From positions 9,424,001 to 9,488,000 of the forward strand of contig NZ_CP108938.1 in NCBI RefSeq assembly GCF_036347135.1: a stretch of 64,000 nucleotides of DNA, given 5' to 3'. Positions within the stretch are counted from its first letter, which is position 1, and every line of letters begins with the position of its first letter. The DNA comes from Streptomyces sp. NBC_00775. GTDB taxonomy: Bacteria > Actinomycetota > Actinomycetes > Streptomycetales > Streptomycetaceae. Positions 7,391-17,126 of the stretch are shown in pieces. The notes under the pieces were generated by a model. It did no database searches. It had not been told where the DNA came from and worked only from the letters and a program-made list of their open reading frames with translations. Both the position numbers and the translations under genes were made by a program.

Positions 7391-8914
7391 ATGCGTAATG
7401 GGGGCGGGCCGCCGACGGTGAAGAAGATGTTCATGGCTCCGGATCCGGGACTGTTCCGGCTGCGGGTCTCGCTGCGGGCGGTCCTCGGCATAGGCCTCGC
7501 GGTGGCGCTGTCCGAGCTGGCCGGGCTCTCGCTGTCCGCGTCCATCACGGGCGGGCTCGCGGCGCTCCTCGCGCTGTTCACGGTCGGTGACACGACCGTG
7601 CGCGGCCAGGCCCTCACCACCGCCCTGCTGCCGGTGGCCGGCCTCCCGGTCCTCGCGCTCGCGACCGCCCTGCACGGGATGCCGCCGCTGCGCGACGCGA
7701 CCTGGCTCGCGGTGATCTTCTGCGGGGTGTACGCCCGCCGCTGGGGCCCGCGCGGGCACGCGCTCGGCATCTTCGCATTCATGATGTTCTTCACCACCCA
7801 GTTCCTGCACGCCGTCCCCGGCCAGCTCCCGCAGCTGTACGCCGCCGTCGCGCTGTCGCTGGCGGCGTCCTCGGGCGTGCGCTTCGGCGCGTGGTGCATC
7901 GAGCGGCGCACTCCGCCGCCCGCCGCGCCGGCGCCGCTGGACGGGCGCGGTCTCGCGCGCCCCGCCACGCGTCAGGCCTTCCAGGCGACGGCCGCCTGCG
8001 CGTTCGCCCTCTCGGCGGGCCAGTGGCTCTCGCACGACCGCTGGTACTGGGCCGTCGGCACCGCCTGGTGGATCTTCGTGAACACGGCCTCACGCGGAGA
8101 GACGCTCATCCGCGGCTTCCGGCGCGTCGTCGGCACGGTCACCGGCATCGTGGCCGGACTCCTGATCGCCGTACCGCTGCACGGCGCCCCGGTACCCACC
8201 GCCGCGCTCGTCGCGGTCTGCGTCTTCGGGATCTTCTACACGGCCGCGCCGTCGTACAGCTGGATGATGTTCTTCGTCACCGTCATGGCGGGACTGCTGT
8301 ACGGACTGCTCGGCGTGCTGCACCCCGGGCTGCTCGGCCTCCGCCTCGCCGAGACCGGCGTCGGCGCGCTCGGCGCCGCGCTCGCCGTCGCGCTGATCCT
8401 GCCCATCACCACGCACACGGTCACCGACCGGTGGGTCGAGCGGGCGCTGCACGCGGTCCACGGCTGCACCGCGACGGCGGCCAGGAGGCTCGCGGGCGAC
8501 GCCCATGCCGACCCGGCGCCGCGGGCGGCGGAGCTCGAAGCACTTCTGGGGCGCGTACGCATGGCGCTCGCGCCCCTGGTGCATCCGCTCAGCCCGGTGC
8601 GGGCCCGCAAGGCCCGAGCCCGCCAGATCCTTGCCCTCCTCGACGACTGCGCCCGTGAGGTACGCGGTCTCGCGGCCGTCGCCGCCGACCCGGACGCCTC
8701 GCACGACGCCCGCCTCACGGCCGCGTGCCGACGCGTGGAGACGGCGATGGAATCACTGGTCGGCGCGGTGCCGGATCGCGCCCTGACGGCTCACCACGGC
8801 GCCCCGGGCCATCACCCCGGCGCCGAGCAGGCACTCGCCCACCTCCACGGCCTGGAGCGCGCCCTCGTCGCGCTGGCCACACCCCTGCGCGGCTCGCGGC
8901 TCGCGGGCGTCTGA
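7391..8914 (+). CDS. FUSC family integral membrane protein (putative aromatic-acid-type efflux)
   Basis: The product is about 507 aa if the ATG at 7391 is used; a TTG at 7379 or the ATG at 7427 are alternatives, and no strong ribosome site decides. Two blocks of hydrophobic helices (residues about 20-150 and 200-340) flank a short loop, and a cytoplasmic C-terminal half follows. This is the FUSC/PET112-YccS layout; family members export aromatic carboxylic acids or are uncharacterised. Being divergent from an Lrp regulator suggests control by an amino acid or related acid. A second FUSC protein lies at 46.3 kb. Confidence 0.8.
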   Translation: MRNGGGPPTVKKMFMAPDPGLFRLRVSLRAVLGIGLAVALSELAGLSLSASITGGLAALLALFTVGDTTVRGQALTTALLPVAGLPVLALATALHGMPPLRDATWLAVIFCGVYARRWGPRGHALGIFAFMMFFTTQFLHAVPGQLPQLYAAVALSLAASSGVRFGAWCIERRTPPPAAPAPLDGRGLARPATRQAFQATAACAFALSAGQWLSHDRWYWAVGTAWWIFVNTASRGETLIRGFRRVVGTVTGIVAGLLIAVPLHGAPVPTAALVAVCVFGIFYTAAPSYSWMMFFVTVMAGLLYGLLGVLHPGLLGLRLAETGVGALGAALAVALILPITTHTVTDRWVERALHAVHGCTATAARRLAGDAHADPAPRAAELEALLGRVRMALAPLVHPLSPVRARKARARQILALLDDCAREVRGLAAVAADPDASHDARLTAACRRVETAMESLVGAVPDRALTAHHGAPGHHPGAEQALAHLHGLERALVALATPLRGSRLAGV

Positions 8915-9080
8915 CGTTCCCGGTCCGGGACGCGGCTTATGAGCGTCCCACGCCTTCCGGGCCGGGACTCCGACGTCGGCGCTTGGACACCAGCCCCCGG
9001 AATGAGGCACTTTTACCGGCCACCTAGAGGGTGGATCACCGCACCGGCGGGGTAACCCCGCGGCTATCAGACGCACGGAA

Positions 9081-9110
9081 CCCGCGGACCGTGCGGGAGC
9101 GGTCCGCGGG
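9081..9110. terminator. 11-bp GC hairpin before the nitric oxide synthase gene
   Basis: CCCGCGGACCG and CGGTCCGCGGG form a perfect stem around an 8-nt loop, 24 bases ahead of the ATG at 9135. No T-run follows. It could end transcription of the FUSC gene or act in the leader of the synthase mRNA. Confidence 0.5.
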
Positions 9111-9134
9111 CGGAGCCCCTTGGGGGTGGCGCCA

Positions 9135-10520
9135 ATGCGGGACTTCCCTCGCAGAACCGGACACGCAGAGCGCTTCGCGCAGGACGGGAGCGCGGGGTGC
9201 CCGGCACCGTGGGACGGCGGGCCGGGAGGGTGGCTGGACCGGGTTCCGGCCGGTCGCGGGGGAGACGGTACGACCCCGAGCGCGCCGTACGCGCAGGTCG
9301 GCGCCGGCACCGGTCCACAGACCCCGGGCCTCATAGGACAGCTGATCCCCGGTCGTTTCGACGCCGGCGCCCGAACCCGTCACGACGCCGGCTCCCGCGG
9401 CCCCGAGCCCGCGCCGGACGAACTCCGGCGCGCCGCCGCCGAGTTCCTCACCCTTCACCACACCGAGCAACGCCTCGGCGACCCGGGCCGCCGGATCGCC
9501 GCCGCGCGCCGGGAGATCGCGGACACCGGGACCTACCGCCACACCACGGAAGAGCTCGTCTTCGGTGCGCGCGTGGCCTGGCGCAACGCCAACCGGTGCA
9601 TAGGGCGGCTGTACTGGCACTCCCTGTGCGTGCGGGACCGCAGGGACGTCCGGGACGCGGAGGACGTCGCCGAGGGCTCGGCGGACCATCTGCGGGAGGC
9701 GACGCACGATGGCCGGATCCGGGCGCTCATCACGGTCTTCGCGCCCGACGAGCCGGGGCGCCCCGGCCCCAGGATCTGGAACGAGCAGCTCATCCGGTAC
9801 GCGGGCTACGCACGCCCGGACGGTGGCGTGACCGGCGACCCGCGCAACGCGGGCCTCACCTCGCTCGCCCGGCGGCTCGGCTGGCCCGGCGGCCCAGGCA
9901 CCCCCTTCGACGTACTGCCGTTGGTGATCCAGAGCGCCTACGACAAGCCCCGCTGGTTCGCGCTGCCCCAGGACGCGGTGCTCGAAGTGGAGCTCGCGCA
10001 CCCCGAGTACACCTGGTGGCGCGCGCTCGGGCTGCGCTGGCACGCGGTGCCCGCGCTCGCCAACATGTGCCTGGAGATCGGTGGCATCTGCTACCCGGCG
10101 GCCCCGTTCAACGGCTGGTACATGGGCACGGAGATCGGCGCCCGCAACCTCGCCGACACCGACCGCTACGACCTCCTGCCCCTCATCGCCGACCGCCTGG
10201 GCCTGGACACCCGCACCGACCGCTCCCTGTGGAAGGACCGCGCGCTCGTCGAACTCAACCGCTCCGTCCTGCACTCCTTCGACCGCGCGGGTGTCACCGT
10301 CACCGACCACCACACCGAGTCCCGGCGCTTCCTGACCCACCTCGGCCGCGAGGAGCGCAAGGGCCGCCCGGTCGGCGCGGACTGGTCGTGGATCGTGCCG
10401 CCCATCTCCGGCAGTGCCACGCCCGTCTTCCACCGCACGTACGAGGCCGTGGAGCGGCGGCCCGCGTACGTCCACCACCTGGACGCACTTGAACGGGCGC
10501 GGGGCACTGCCCTGGTCTAG
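9135..10520 (+). CDS. nos: Bacterial nitric oxide synthase, oxygenase domain
   Basis: The product is about 461 aa from ATG 9135 (GTG 9126 is possible). No further ATG or GTG occurs before the conserved domain, so a long N-terminus of roughly 80 poorly conserved residues seems real. The heme-thiolate motif RVAWRNANRCIGRLYW, WNEQLIRYAGYA, PFNGWYMGTEIGARNLAD (substrate Glu) and GADWSWIVPPISGSATPVFH (pterin/dimer region) are all present. The enzyme oxidises L-arginine to citrulline and NO using reductases supplied in trans. No reductase domain and no thaxtomin-type nitrating P450 lies next to it, so the NO may serve signalling or stress protection. Length is somewhat above the usual 350-400 aa. 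Confidence 0.93.
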   Translation: MRDFPRRTGHAERFAQDGSAGCPAPWDGGPGGWLDRVPAGRGGDGTTPSAPYAQVGAGTGPQTPGLIGQLIPGRFDAGARTRHDAGSRGPEPAPDELRRAAAEFLTLHHTEQRLGDPGRRIAAARREIADTGTYRHTTEELVFGARVAWRNANRCIGRLYWHSLCVRDRRDVRDAEDVAEGSADHLREATHDGRIRALITVFAPDEPGRPGPRIWNEQLIRYAGYARPDGGVTGDPRNAGLTSLARRLGWPGGPGTPFDVLPLVIQSAYDKPRWFALPQDAVLEVELAHPEYTWWRALGLRWHAVPALANMCLEIGGICYPAAPFNGWYMGTEIGARNLADTDRYDLLPLIADRLGLDTRTDRSLWKDRALVELNRSVLHSFDRAGVTVTDHHTESRRFLTHLGREERKGRPVGADWSWIVPPISGSATPVFHRTYEAVERRPAYVHHLDALERARGTALV

Positions 10521-10582
10521 ACCGCCGATCTTCGACTGCTACCGTCGGCCCCGGAACGGCGCAGGACCGAGAGGGGTCAGCA

Positions 10583-11629
10583 GTGGCACACGGCGGCAGG
10601 CGGCAACAGCGGGCGTTCATCGGCTCGTTCACGGCGGCGGGAGGCCTCGGCGTCCTCACCGCGGCCGTGGACCCGGGCAGCGGCGCGCTGACCGTCCTGA
10701 GCGCGGTGGACGGCGTCCCCGACCCCTCGTATCTCGCCCTGTCGGCCGACCGGGACATGCTCTACGCGGTCAGCGAGACGGCCGACGGCGCCGTGGCCGC
10801 GTTCCGCGTGCACGGAGAGAAGCCGGAACTCACCGGGCCGCCCGTACCGGTCGGCGGCAGCGGTCCCACGCACCTCGGCCTGTTCGCCGGACACGTCCTG
10901 ACCGCCAACTACGGCTCCGGCAGCGTCACCGCCGTACCCGTTCGCCCCGGCGGCGGCCTCGCGAGCACCGCCTCCAGCGTGCTCCAGCACACCGGCTCGG
11001 GCCCGCACACCCCGCGCCAGCAGGGCCCGCACGCCCACCAGGTGCAGTCCGACCCGAGCGGCCGGTGGGCGGTGAGCGTCGACCTCGGCACGGACTCCGT
11101 ACGGGTGTGCGCGCTGGACGGAGGAACGCTGACGCTGCACCGCGAGATCGCCCTTCGCCCCGGCTCAGGACCCCGCCACCTCGTCTTCCATCCGCGCGGC
11201 GAACACGCGTACGTACTCAACGAACTCGCCCCCACTGTCACCGTCTGCCGCTGGGACACCGCCGAAGGCTCGCTGCGGCCCGTCGGCGAGACGCCGGTGC
11301 TGTCGGGCGTCCCGGACGGTGACGCGTACCCGTCGGGCATCGTCGTGTCGCCCGACGGGCGCTTCGTGTGGACCGCCACCCGCGGCCAGGACGTCGTCTC
11401 CGTGCTCACGCCCGACGCGGTCGGCGAAGGGCTGCGGCTGGTCGCCACCGTGCCCTGCGGCGGCACCTGGCCCCGTGCGCTGGCCATCGACCCCTCGGGC
11501 CGCTTCCTGTACGCCGCGAACGAGCGCTCCGGCGACGTGACCTGGTTCGCGGTCGACCCGGACACGGGTGTGCCGCGCCGCGGCGGTTCGGTGCAGGCTC
11601 CGGCGGCGTCCTGCGTGGTCTTCGGCTGA
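10583..11629 (+). CDS. Lactonase family seven-bladed beta-propeller protein
   Basis: The 348-aa product starts at GTG 10583, eight bases after a GAGAGGGG ribosome site. YVTN-type repeats run throughout, for example PDPSYLALSADRDMLYAVSE and DPSGRFLYAANE. This is the 6-phosphogluconolactonase-like (Pgl) propeller family, which hydrolyses sugar lactones or related compounds. No signal peptide is visible, so it is probably cytoplasmic. It lies 62 bp after the nitric oxide synthase on the same strand and may share its transcript; a strong hairpin follows its stop. Confidence 0.88.
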   Translation: MAHGGRRQQRAFIGSFTAAGGLGVLTAAVDPGSGALTVLSAVDGVPDPSYLALSADRDMLYAVSETADGAVAAFRVHGEKPELTGPPVPVGGSGPTHLGLFAGHVLTANYGSGSVTAVPVRPGGGLASTASSVLQHTGSGPHTPRQQGPHAHQVQSDPSGRWAVSVDLGTDSVRVCALDGGTLTLHREIALRPGSGPRHLVFHPRGEHAYVLNELAPTVTVCRWDTAEGSLRPVGETPVLSGVPDGDAYPSGIVVSPDGRFVWTATRGQDVVSVLTPDAVGEGLRLVATVPCGGTWPRALAIDPSGRFLYAANERSGDVTWFAVDPDTGVPRRGGSVQAPAASCVVFG

Positions 11630-11672
11630 CCTCGCGTCGTGCGCCCGTGGGCACGCCTGTGCGGGCCCACGG

Positions 11673-11710
11673 GAAAGGGCCCGCCCCTGCGAGAGGAGCG
11701 GGCCCTTTCC
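11673..11710. terminator. Strong bidirectional terminator hairpin
   Basis: GAAAGGGCCCGC and GCGGGCCCTTTC form a 12-bp perfect stem with a 13-nt loop between convergent genes. The A- and T-containing stem ends would work for either strand. Confidence 0.85.
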
Positions 11711-11767
11711 GTGTACTGGTCTTACGGGTCGACCTGGCCGTAAGGGCGGTACTGGCGAACCGGACGG

Positions 11768-12688
11768 CTAGCGGACCGGCGTGCCCTGCGGCTGCTGCGG
11801 GGCGATACCCAGCGCCGTCGTGTACTTGGCCAGCGCGAGCTTGCCGATCGCCGGGTACGGGCCGAGCGCCTCGGCGGCGGAGCAACCCGCCTCCTTGGCG
11901 GCCGCGTCGAGCAGACCCGCGTCGAGCTCCGGACCGATCAGATACGGCGCGAGCGCCAGCTGCTGGGAGCCCGAGCCACGCAACTGCTCAGCGGTGGCCG
12001 CGATCGCGCCCTCCTCGTCGAGCGCCGCCGCCATCACCGGCACGGCGAGCCGCGCGGCGAGCAGCATGCCGGTGATCCCGGCGGCCTGCACGGCCTCCTC
12101 GCCGCCCACGGAAGCCAGGATGATGCCGTCCGCGGCGGTCGCCACGGTGAACAGCCGGGCGCGGTCGGCGCGGGCCAGACCCGCCTCCGACAGACGCACG
12201 TGCAGCGCCTCGGCGAGCAGCGGGTGCGGGCCGAGCACATCGGTCAGATCGGCCGCGACACGGCTGTCCATGACGGCCTGGCGGATCCGGCGCAGCAGCG
12301 CGTTGTCCGGGCTGGCGAGCAGCGGCACCACGACGGCGACGGGGCCGTCGGGCTCGGTCACGTCAGCACCGGCGGCGCGGGCCTGCTCGAAGCGTGCGAC
12401 ACGCTCCTCGGCGGCGTGCGTCAGCACGGACTGCAGCGTGGGGAATTCGTCATTCCCGTCGAGGTACCCGATCCGGGCGTCGAGGCCGGGCAGCTCGGAG
12501 CGCGCGATGCTCACGACCTCCTCGGCGAGGCCGCGCGTGGCGGTGCTGGGCGGGCCCGGCACCGCGAGGACGAGCGCGGGCGCACCCTCGGGAGCCGCCA
12601 GGGGCTCGGGACGGCGGTGCCGCCCGGGCTGGCGGGGTCGCGGCATTCGTACTGGCAGGCCGGACGCGGGCCCAGTGGGGGAGCTCAT
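11768..12688 (-). CDS. CbiX/sirohydrochlorin chelatase-like protein, probably non-catalytic
   Basis: The 306-aa product starts at ATG 12688, with a basic, proline-rich N-terminus of about 40 residues. Two CbiX-type halves follow: VLAVPGPPSTATRGLAEE and the C-terminal region around LALAPYLIGPELDAGLLDAA. In active chelatases the first strand ends in a HGS motif whose His binds metal; here it reads PGPPS, so that His is absent. It may be a structural relative or use another residue. Many streptomycetes carry such a stand-alone protein. Whether it acts in siroheme or cobalamin synthesis is unproven. Confidence 0.7.
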   Translation of the reverse strand: MSSPTGPASGLPVRMPRPRQPGRHRRPEPLAAPEGAPALVLAVPGPPSTATRGLAEEVVSIARSELPGLDARIGYLDGNDEFPTLQSVLTHAAEERVARFEQARAAGADVTEPDGPVAVVVPLLASPDNALLRRIRQAVMDSRVAADLTDVLGPHPLLAEALHVRLSEAGLARADRARLFTVATAADGIILASVGGEEAVQAAGITGMLLAARLAVPVMAAALDEEGAIAATAEQLRGSGSQQLALAPYLIGPELDAGLLDAAAKEAGCSAAEALGPYPAIGKLALAKYTTALGIAPQQPQGTPVR

Positions 12689-12904
12689 GGCGTCGCATGT
12701 TACTGGCTTCCTGGGCTCCCCTGTTCGGGGAGGGTGCAGGTGAGCGGTATCCGTCCGCTTTTGTCTGATGAGTTACGTACAGATCAGAAGTGATCAGTAC
12801 CAACCCACTTGCCTGTCCTGTGATATGTGCCGACGCCCGGGTCGGGCATGGCATCGGCCTCACGTGTCCGACAGGGCGGATCAATCACCCTTTTGGGTCA
12901 TGTC

Positions 12905-13891
12905 CTACTCCGTCACCACATACAGCATCTGCTCGTCGCGGGGGAGCGCGAGCCGGTCTCCGGCCAGATCGATGGCGATGAGCACGGCGCCGTGCAGCGG
13001 GTCGCCGGCGGGCGGTACCAGCCTGGCGTAGGGCAGTTGCTCCGCCAGCTCCTCCCGCAGCGGTACGAGGAGCGGGTCCCCCATCTTGAACAGGCCACCG
13101 GTGCAGGCGATCAGCGCCTCGCCGGTGTCCGGGCAGACAGCGGCCGCGGACTCGGCCATGTGCCGGGCGGCCGTGCGCAGGACGCCCGACGCCACCGGGT
13201 CGCTCGCGGCGCAGGCGGCCACCTCCGGAGCGAAGGAGGCGAGTACGGCGGGACGGTCGGTGCGCGGATACAGCTTGCCCGGCAGGGCCGGCATCGGGCC
13301 GAACATCTCCTCCGCCCGCGCCAGCAGCGCCGACGATCCGCCGGGGCGTCCGTCGAAGGCGCGTACGGCCGCTTCGAGCCCGGCGCGACCGATCCACGCC
13401 CCGCCGCCGCAGTCGCCGAGGAGATGACCCCAGCCGTCCGCCCTGCGCCAGCTCACCAGGTCCGTGCCCACCGCGATCATGCCGGTGCCCGCGGCGACGA
13501 CCGCGCCCGGCCGTGGTCCGAGCGCACCCGTGTACGCGGTGACCGCGTCGGCGGCCAACGCGAGCCGCCGTACACACAGTTCCCGCTCCAGCGCCGACGG
13601 CAGCGCGGCGCGCAGGTCGTCGCCCAGTGTGGCCAGGCCGGCGGCTCCGACGGCGACCGCACGGAGCGTGTCCACCCCGCACTCGGCCATCAACTGCCGG
13701 GCCATCGGAAGCAGTTGCTCCAGCAGGTGCCCGGCGTCGATGCCGCGCGGGCCCGTACGGACCGGTTCCCGGGAGGTCAACGGACCCGGGCGGGCCCCCT
13801 CGTGGTCGCTGGGGACCGCGAGCACCGCGCGCAGCCCCGAACCCCCCGAGTCCACGGCCAGCACACCGGTGTGCCCGCCGGGGTGCGTCAC
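12905..13891 (-). CDS. BadF/BadG/BcrA/BcrD ATPase family kinase, N-acetylglucosamine-kinase-like
   Basis: The product is about 328 aa. The GTG at 13891 is chosen because it forms a GTGA overlap with the stop of the uracil-DNA glycosylase gene and is followed at once by phosphate motif 1 ([16 protein letters not shown]). Phosphate 2 ([14 protein letters not shown]), the [16 protein letters not shown] segment and a C-terminal adenosine region complete the ASKHA fold. Relatives phosphorylate N-acetylglucosamine from cell-wall recycling. The sugar specificity is inferred. The frame remains open upstream, but that part overlaps ung. Confidence 0.82.
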   Translation of the reverse strand: MTHPGGHTGVLAVDSGGSGLRAVLAVPSDHEGARPGPLTSREPVRTGPRGIDAGHLLEQLLPMARQLMAECGVDTLRAVAVGAAGLATLGDDLRAALPSALERELCVRRLALAADAVTAYTGALGPRPGAVVAAGTGMIAVGTDLVSWRRADGWGHLLGDCGGGAWIGRAGLEAAVRAFDGRPGGSSALLARAEEMFGPMPALPGKLYPRTDRPAVLASFAPEVAACAASDPVASGVLRTAARHMAESAAAVCPDTGEALIACTGGLFKMGDPLLVPLREELAEQLPYARLVPPAGDPLHGAVLIAIDLAGDRLALPRDEQMLYVVTE

Positions 13892-14565
13892 GGCAGACGC
13901 CAGTCCACCGGCTGTGCTCCCTGCCTGGCCAGCAGGTCGTTGGCCCGGCTGAACGGGCGGGAGCCGAAGAAGCCGCGGTCCGCCGACATCGGGGAGGGGT
14001 GCGCGGACTCGACCGACGGCAGGTCGCCCAGCAGGGGCCGCAGATTGCGGGCGTCGCGCCCCCACAGGATCGACACCAGCGGACGCCCCCGCGCCGCCAG
14101 CGCCCGTATCGCCTGTTCGGTGACCTCTTCCCAGCCCTTGCCGCGGTGCGCCGCAGGGCTGCGCGGAGCCGTGGTGAGCGCCCTGTTGAGCAACAGCACG
14201 CCCTGCCCGGTCCACGGGGTGAGGTCGCCGTTGGACGGCTGGGGCAGCCCCAGGTCGGTGTTGAGCTCGCGGTAAATGTTGATCAGGCTGCCGGGCAGCG
14301 GACGCACCTCCGGCGCGACCGAGAACGACAGCCCCACCGCGTGCCCCGGGGTCGGGTAGGGGTCCTGGCCGACGATCAGGACGCGTACGTCGTCGAAGGG
14401 TTGTTGGAAGGCGCGCAGGACATTCGCGCCCGCCGGGAGATAGGTGCGTCCCGCGGCGATCTCCGCGCGCAGGAAGTCGCCCATCTCGGCGATCCGTCCG
14501 GCCACGGGTTCCAGGGCTTTCGCCCAGCCCGGTTCGACGATTTCATGCAACGGTCGTGGTGCCAC
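13888..14565 (-). CDS. ung: Uracil-DNA glycosylase, family 1
   Basis: The product is 225 aa from GTG 14565, which gives [18 protein letters not shown] and sits 8 nt after an AGGG site; GTGs at 14574 and 14589 are also in frame. Family 1 signatures are [17 protein letters not shown] (water-activating Asp), the LLLNRALT block and [18 protein letters not shown] (catalytic His and minor-groove loop). It excises uracil from DNA in base-excision repair. It is translationally coupled to a downstream sugar kinase, an odd pairing with no obvious shared pathway. Confidence 0.95.
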   Translation of the reverse strand: MAPRPLHEIVEPGWAKALEPVAGRIAEMGDFLRAEIAAGRTYLPAGANVLRAFQQPFDDVRVLIVGQDPYPTPGHAVGLSFSVAPEVRPLPGSLINIYRELNTDLGLPQPSNGDLTPWTGQGVLLLNRALTTAPRSPAAHRGKGWEEVTEQAIRALAARGRPLVSILWGRDARNLRPLLGDLPSVESAHPSPMSADRGFFGSRPFSRANDLLARQGAQPVDWRLP

Positions 14566-14726
14566 GGGCGTCACCCTACTGCCGTACACGCGGCGGAGAT
14601 CAACCGGTGGCCGTCGGGCGACCGAGGATGACCGGTCCGTTGACGGACCGGGTACCCGCGAGACAAGGTGCGCGTCTTCATCGTCCGGTGGAGCCTCCCG
14701 AAGGGTTGGGTGGGATCTTCCGGGCC

Positions 14727-15812
14727 TCAGGCGACGACCGCGGCGCGTACGCAGAGCACATCCGGCAGGTGCGAGGCCAACTGCCGCCAGCTGTCACCGT
14801 CGTCGGCCGACGCGAACACCTCGCCGTTGCGGTTGCCGAAGTACACGCCTGCCGGGTCCGCGCCGTCGGTGCAGAGCGCGTCGCGCAGCACCGTGCCGTA
14901 GTGGTCCTCGGTGGGCAGTCCGGCCGTCAGCGGCTCCCAGCTCTTGCCCGCGTCCGCCGTGCGGAAGACACGACAGCGCCGGTCGGCCGGGACGCGGTCC
15001 GCGTCGGCGTTGATCGGGAAGACGTACGCCGTGTCGCCGCGGTGCGGATGCGTGGCCGCCGCGAACCCGAAGGTGGACGGCAGGCCCGCGCCGATGTCGG
15101 TCCAGTGCCCGCCCGCGTCGTCGCTGCGGTACACCCCCCAGTGGTTCTGCAGATACAGCCGGTCCGGAGTCGCCGCGTCCTGCGCGATCTTGTGCACGCA
15201 CTGGCCGAACTCCGGGTTCGGATCAGGCAGGAACACCGCGGAGACACCGGAGTTGGAGGGCGCCCAGCTCGCGCCGCCGTCCTCCGTGCGGAACACCCCG
15301 GCCGTGGAGACGGCGACCGTCACGGCTCGTGGGTCGCGCTGGTCGGTGAGGATGGTGTGCAGCCCCTCCCCGCCGCCACCCGGCACCCACTTCGAGCGAG
15401 TCGGGTGCTCCCAGAGGGGACGGACCAGCTCGAAGGACTCGCCCCGGTCCTCCGAGCGGTACAGCGCGGCCGGCTCCGTGCCCGCGTACACGACGTCCGG
15501 TTCGGCGGCCGCCGGGTGCAACTGCCACACCCGCTCCAGCGAAGCGCCCGTGTCCTTGGGGAACTTGACGGCGGCCTTGGCCGGCTCGGTCCACGTCCGG
15601 CCCAGGTCGTCGGAGTGGAAGACGGACGGGCCCCAGTGCGCGCTGTCCCCTCCGGCCAGCAGCCGCGTGGTCCCGCCCCGGGTGTCGATCGCGACCGAGT
15701 ACACGGCCTGCGCGTTGAAGTACGGACTCTCGTCGAACTCCCAGGCGCCGCCGCGCCGGCGTCCGATGAAGAGCCCCTTGCGGGTGCCCACGGTGAGCAG
15801 TACGTCGGCCAT
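14727..15812 (-). CDS. Asp-box (BNR/sialidase-like) beta-propeller protein
   Basis: The product is about 361 aa from ATG 15812 ([15 protein letters not shown]). At least six Asp-box motifs of the form S/T-x-D-x-G-x-x-W/F are visible: [45 protein letters not shown] and SADDGDSW. These mark a beta-propeller such as those of sialidases and Vps10-like proteins. Catalytic arginines of sialidases are not evident, and there is no signal peptide, so it is probably an intracellular binding propeller. The function is unknown. Confidence 0.82.
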   Translation of the reverse strand: MADVLLTVGTRKGLFIGRRRGGAWEFDESPYFNAQAVYSVAIDTRGGTTRLLAGGDSAHWGPSVFHSDDLGRTWTEPAKAAVKFPKDTGASLERVWQLHPAAAEPDVVYAGTEPAALYRSEDRGESFELVRPLWEHPTRSKWVPGGGGEGLHTILTDQRDPRAVTVAVSTAGVFRTEDGGASWAPSNSGVSAVFLPDPNPEFGQCVHKIAQDAATPDRLYLQNHWGVYRSDDAGGHWTDIGAGLPSTFGFAAATHPHRGDTAYVFPINADADRVPADRRCRVFRTADAGKSWEPLTAGLPTEDHYGTVLRDALCTDGADPAGVYFGNRNGEVFASADDGDSWRQLASHLPDVLCVRAAVVA

Positions 15813-16082
15813 GCCGACCACCTCCGCGACGTCGTTGTCTCAGACACGGGCCAGTCTGCACCCCGCCACTGACAGTCACCTCTGGACTCGGCGTCTCCGC
15901 AGGTCAGGGCGGTGGTGTCGATGCTTGGCCGGGATTTACGGCGGTCACCCCCGAGCGGCGGCGCAAGGCGGCGGGGCGCCTGGGACGGACGAGCCGGGGG
16001 ACTCGGCTGAGCATCGGAGGGGCCGAGCGCGTATGGGAGGGAGATGTGGCAGATCCGTGCGGTTGTGAGGAGGATGCCATTG

Positions 16083-16661
16083 ATGGCGGCATTCCGTGGT
16101 CCGAAGGTGTGGCTGTGGCGGTGGCGGCGCAACCCGCTACGGCGGCGCAGTGATGCCCTGGAGGCCTGGGTCGTGCTCGTCGCCTGGGCGCTCACGGTGC
16201 TCGGCGGTGTGTTCACGGGCCTCGCGGCCACGCAGGCCGTGGAGCACGGTCTCGCCCAGGAGCGCGCCCAGTGGCGCTCCGTCCCGGCTCTGCTCACCGA
16301 GGACGCGCCGGATGAGGGCGCCATGGAATCCGCCGGTGACCTCGTATGGGCGAAGGTGCGCTGGACCGCGGCGGACGGCTCCCCGCGCGCGGGCCAGGCG
16401 CGGGTGTCCGCCGGTACCGTCGCGGGCACCTCGGTGACCGTGTGGACCGACCCGCACGGCCGCCTGGTCACCAGGCCCGCCACCGCGTCCCAGGCCAGGC
16501 TGCGGGCCGCCCAGGTCGGCGTCCTGGTGGGCGTGAGCGCGGCGAGCGTGCCCTTCGTGTGCGGACGCCTCCTCCGCGGCCGCCTGGAACGCCGGCGCAT
16601 GGAGCAGTGGGACGAGGAGTGGGAGCGGATCGGGCCCCTGTGGGGGCGGAAGACGAGCTGA
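16083..16661 (+). CDS. Rv1733c-like two-helix membrane protein
   Basis: The product is about 192 aa. GAGGAGG at 16067-16073 places the start at ATG 16083 rather than the ATG at 16074. A basic N-terminus is followed by a first membrane helix (AWVVLVAWALTVLGGVFTGL), a roughly 90-residue outer domain and a second helix (VGVLVGVSAASVPFV) with a basic, Trp-rich cytoplasmic tail. This resembles the actinobacterial Rv1733c family of unknown function. It is read alone; no operon partner is evident. Confidence 0.8.
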   Translation: MAAFRGPKVWLWRWRRNPLRRRSDALEAWVVLVAWALTVLGGVFTGLAATQAVEHGLAQERAQWRSVPALLTEDAPDEGAMESAGDLVWAKVRWTAADGSPRAGQARVSAGTVAGTSVTVWTDPHGRLVTRPATASQARLRAAQVGVLVGVSAASVPFVCGRLLRGRLERRRMEQWDEEWERIGPLWGRKTS

Positions 16662-17126
16662 GTGGGCCAGCGGTGCGTCGCGCACTGTCTGGACCTCGCC
16701 GCGGGGCCGACCGGTCCCACGGCTGCGCCGGTCGGCCCGTGCCCGGACCGGCCGCAGGGCGCCATGCTGATGGCCGACAGGGGAGAAGCCTCCGCAGCGG
16801 CCTCGCCCACTCCGACGGCCGGCCGCCGACCCGGCCGCCCGGGCCACGGAGGGCCGCCGCAGAGCGCCGGCGCACGGGACGAAGGCGGGTACCCGGGCAA
16901 GGCGGGTACCCGGACGAAGGCGGGCACCCGGCCCTTCCTGTGCGGCACATCTGAGCGTCGGCCCGCGCTGTGCCGCACCGCGTCCGCGCGCCCGTGACAC
17001 CGACCGGACGCGCGGACGTGTCTCCGTCCGCCCGCCCACCACGGGCGCCGACCGTGAGCCGTCTTGAGCTGCGAGTGATCCCCAGTCCGCGCGCGGGGCG
17101 GCCGGCGCGGCCCGGAGCCGTGCACG
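16662..17126. other. Convergent intergenic region with a short tandem repeat
   Basis: About 465 bp separate the Rv1733c-like gene from the stop of the HEAT-repeat gene. I see no convincing gene; open frames here lack ribosome sites and family features. It holds three near-identical copies of AAGGCGGGTACCCGG at 16882, 16899 and 16917 (17-18 bp periodicity), the last with one change. Confidence 0.6.

Noticed and set aside
16662..16997. Open frame of 111 codons after the Rv1733c-like gene
   Set aside because: No ribosome site or family similarity; low-complexity composition and a tandem repeat run through it.
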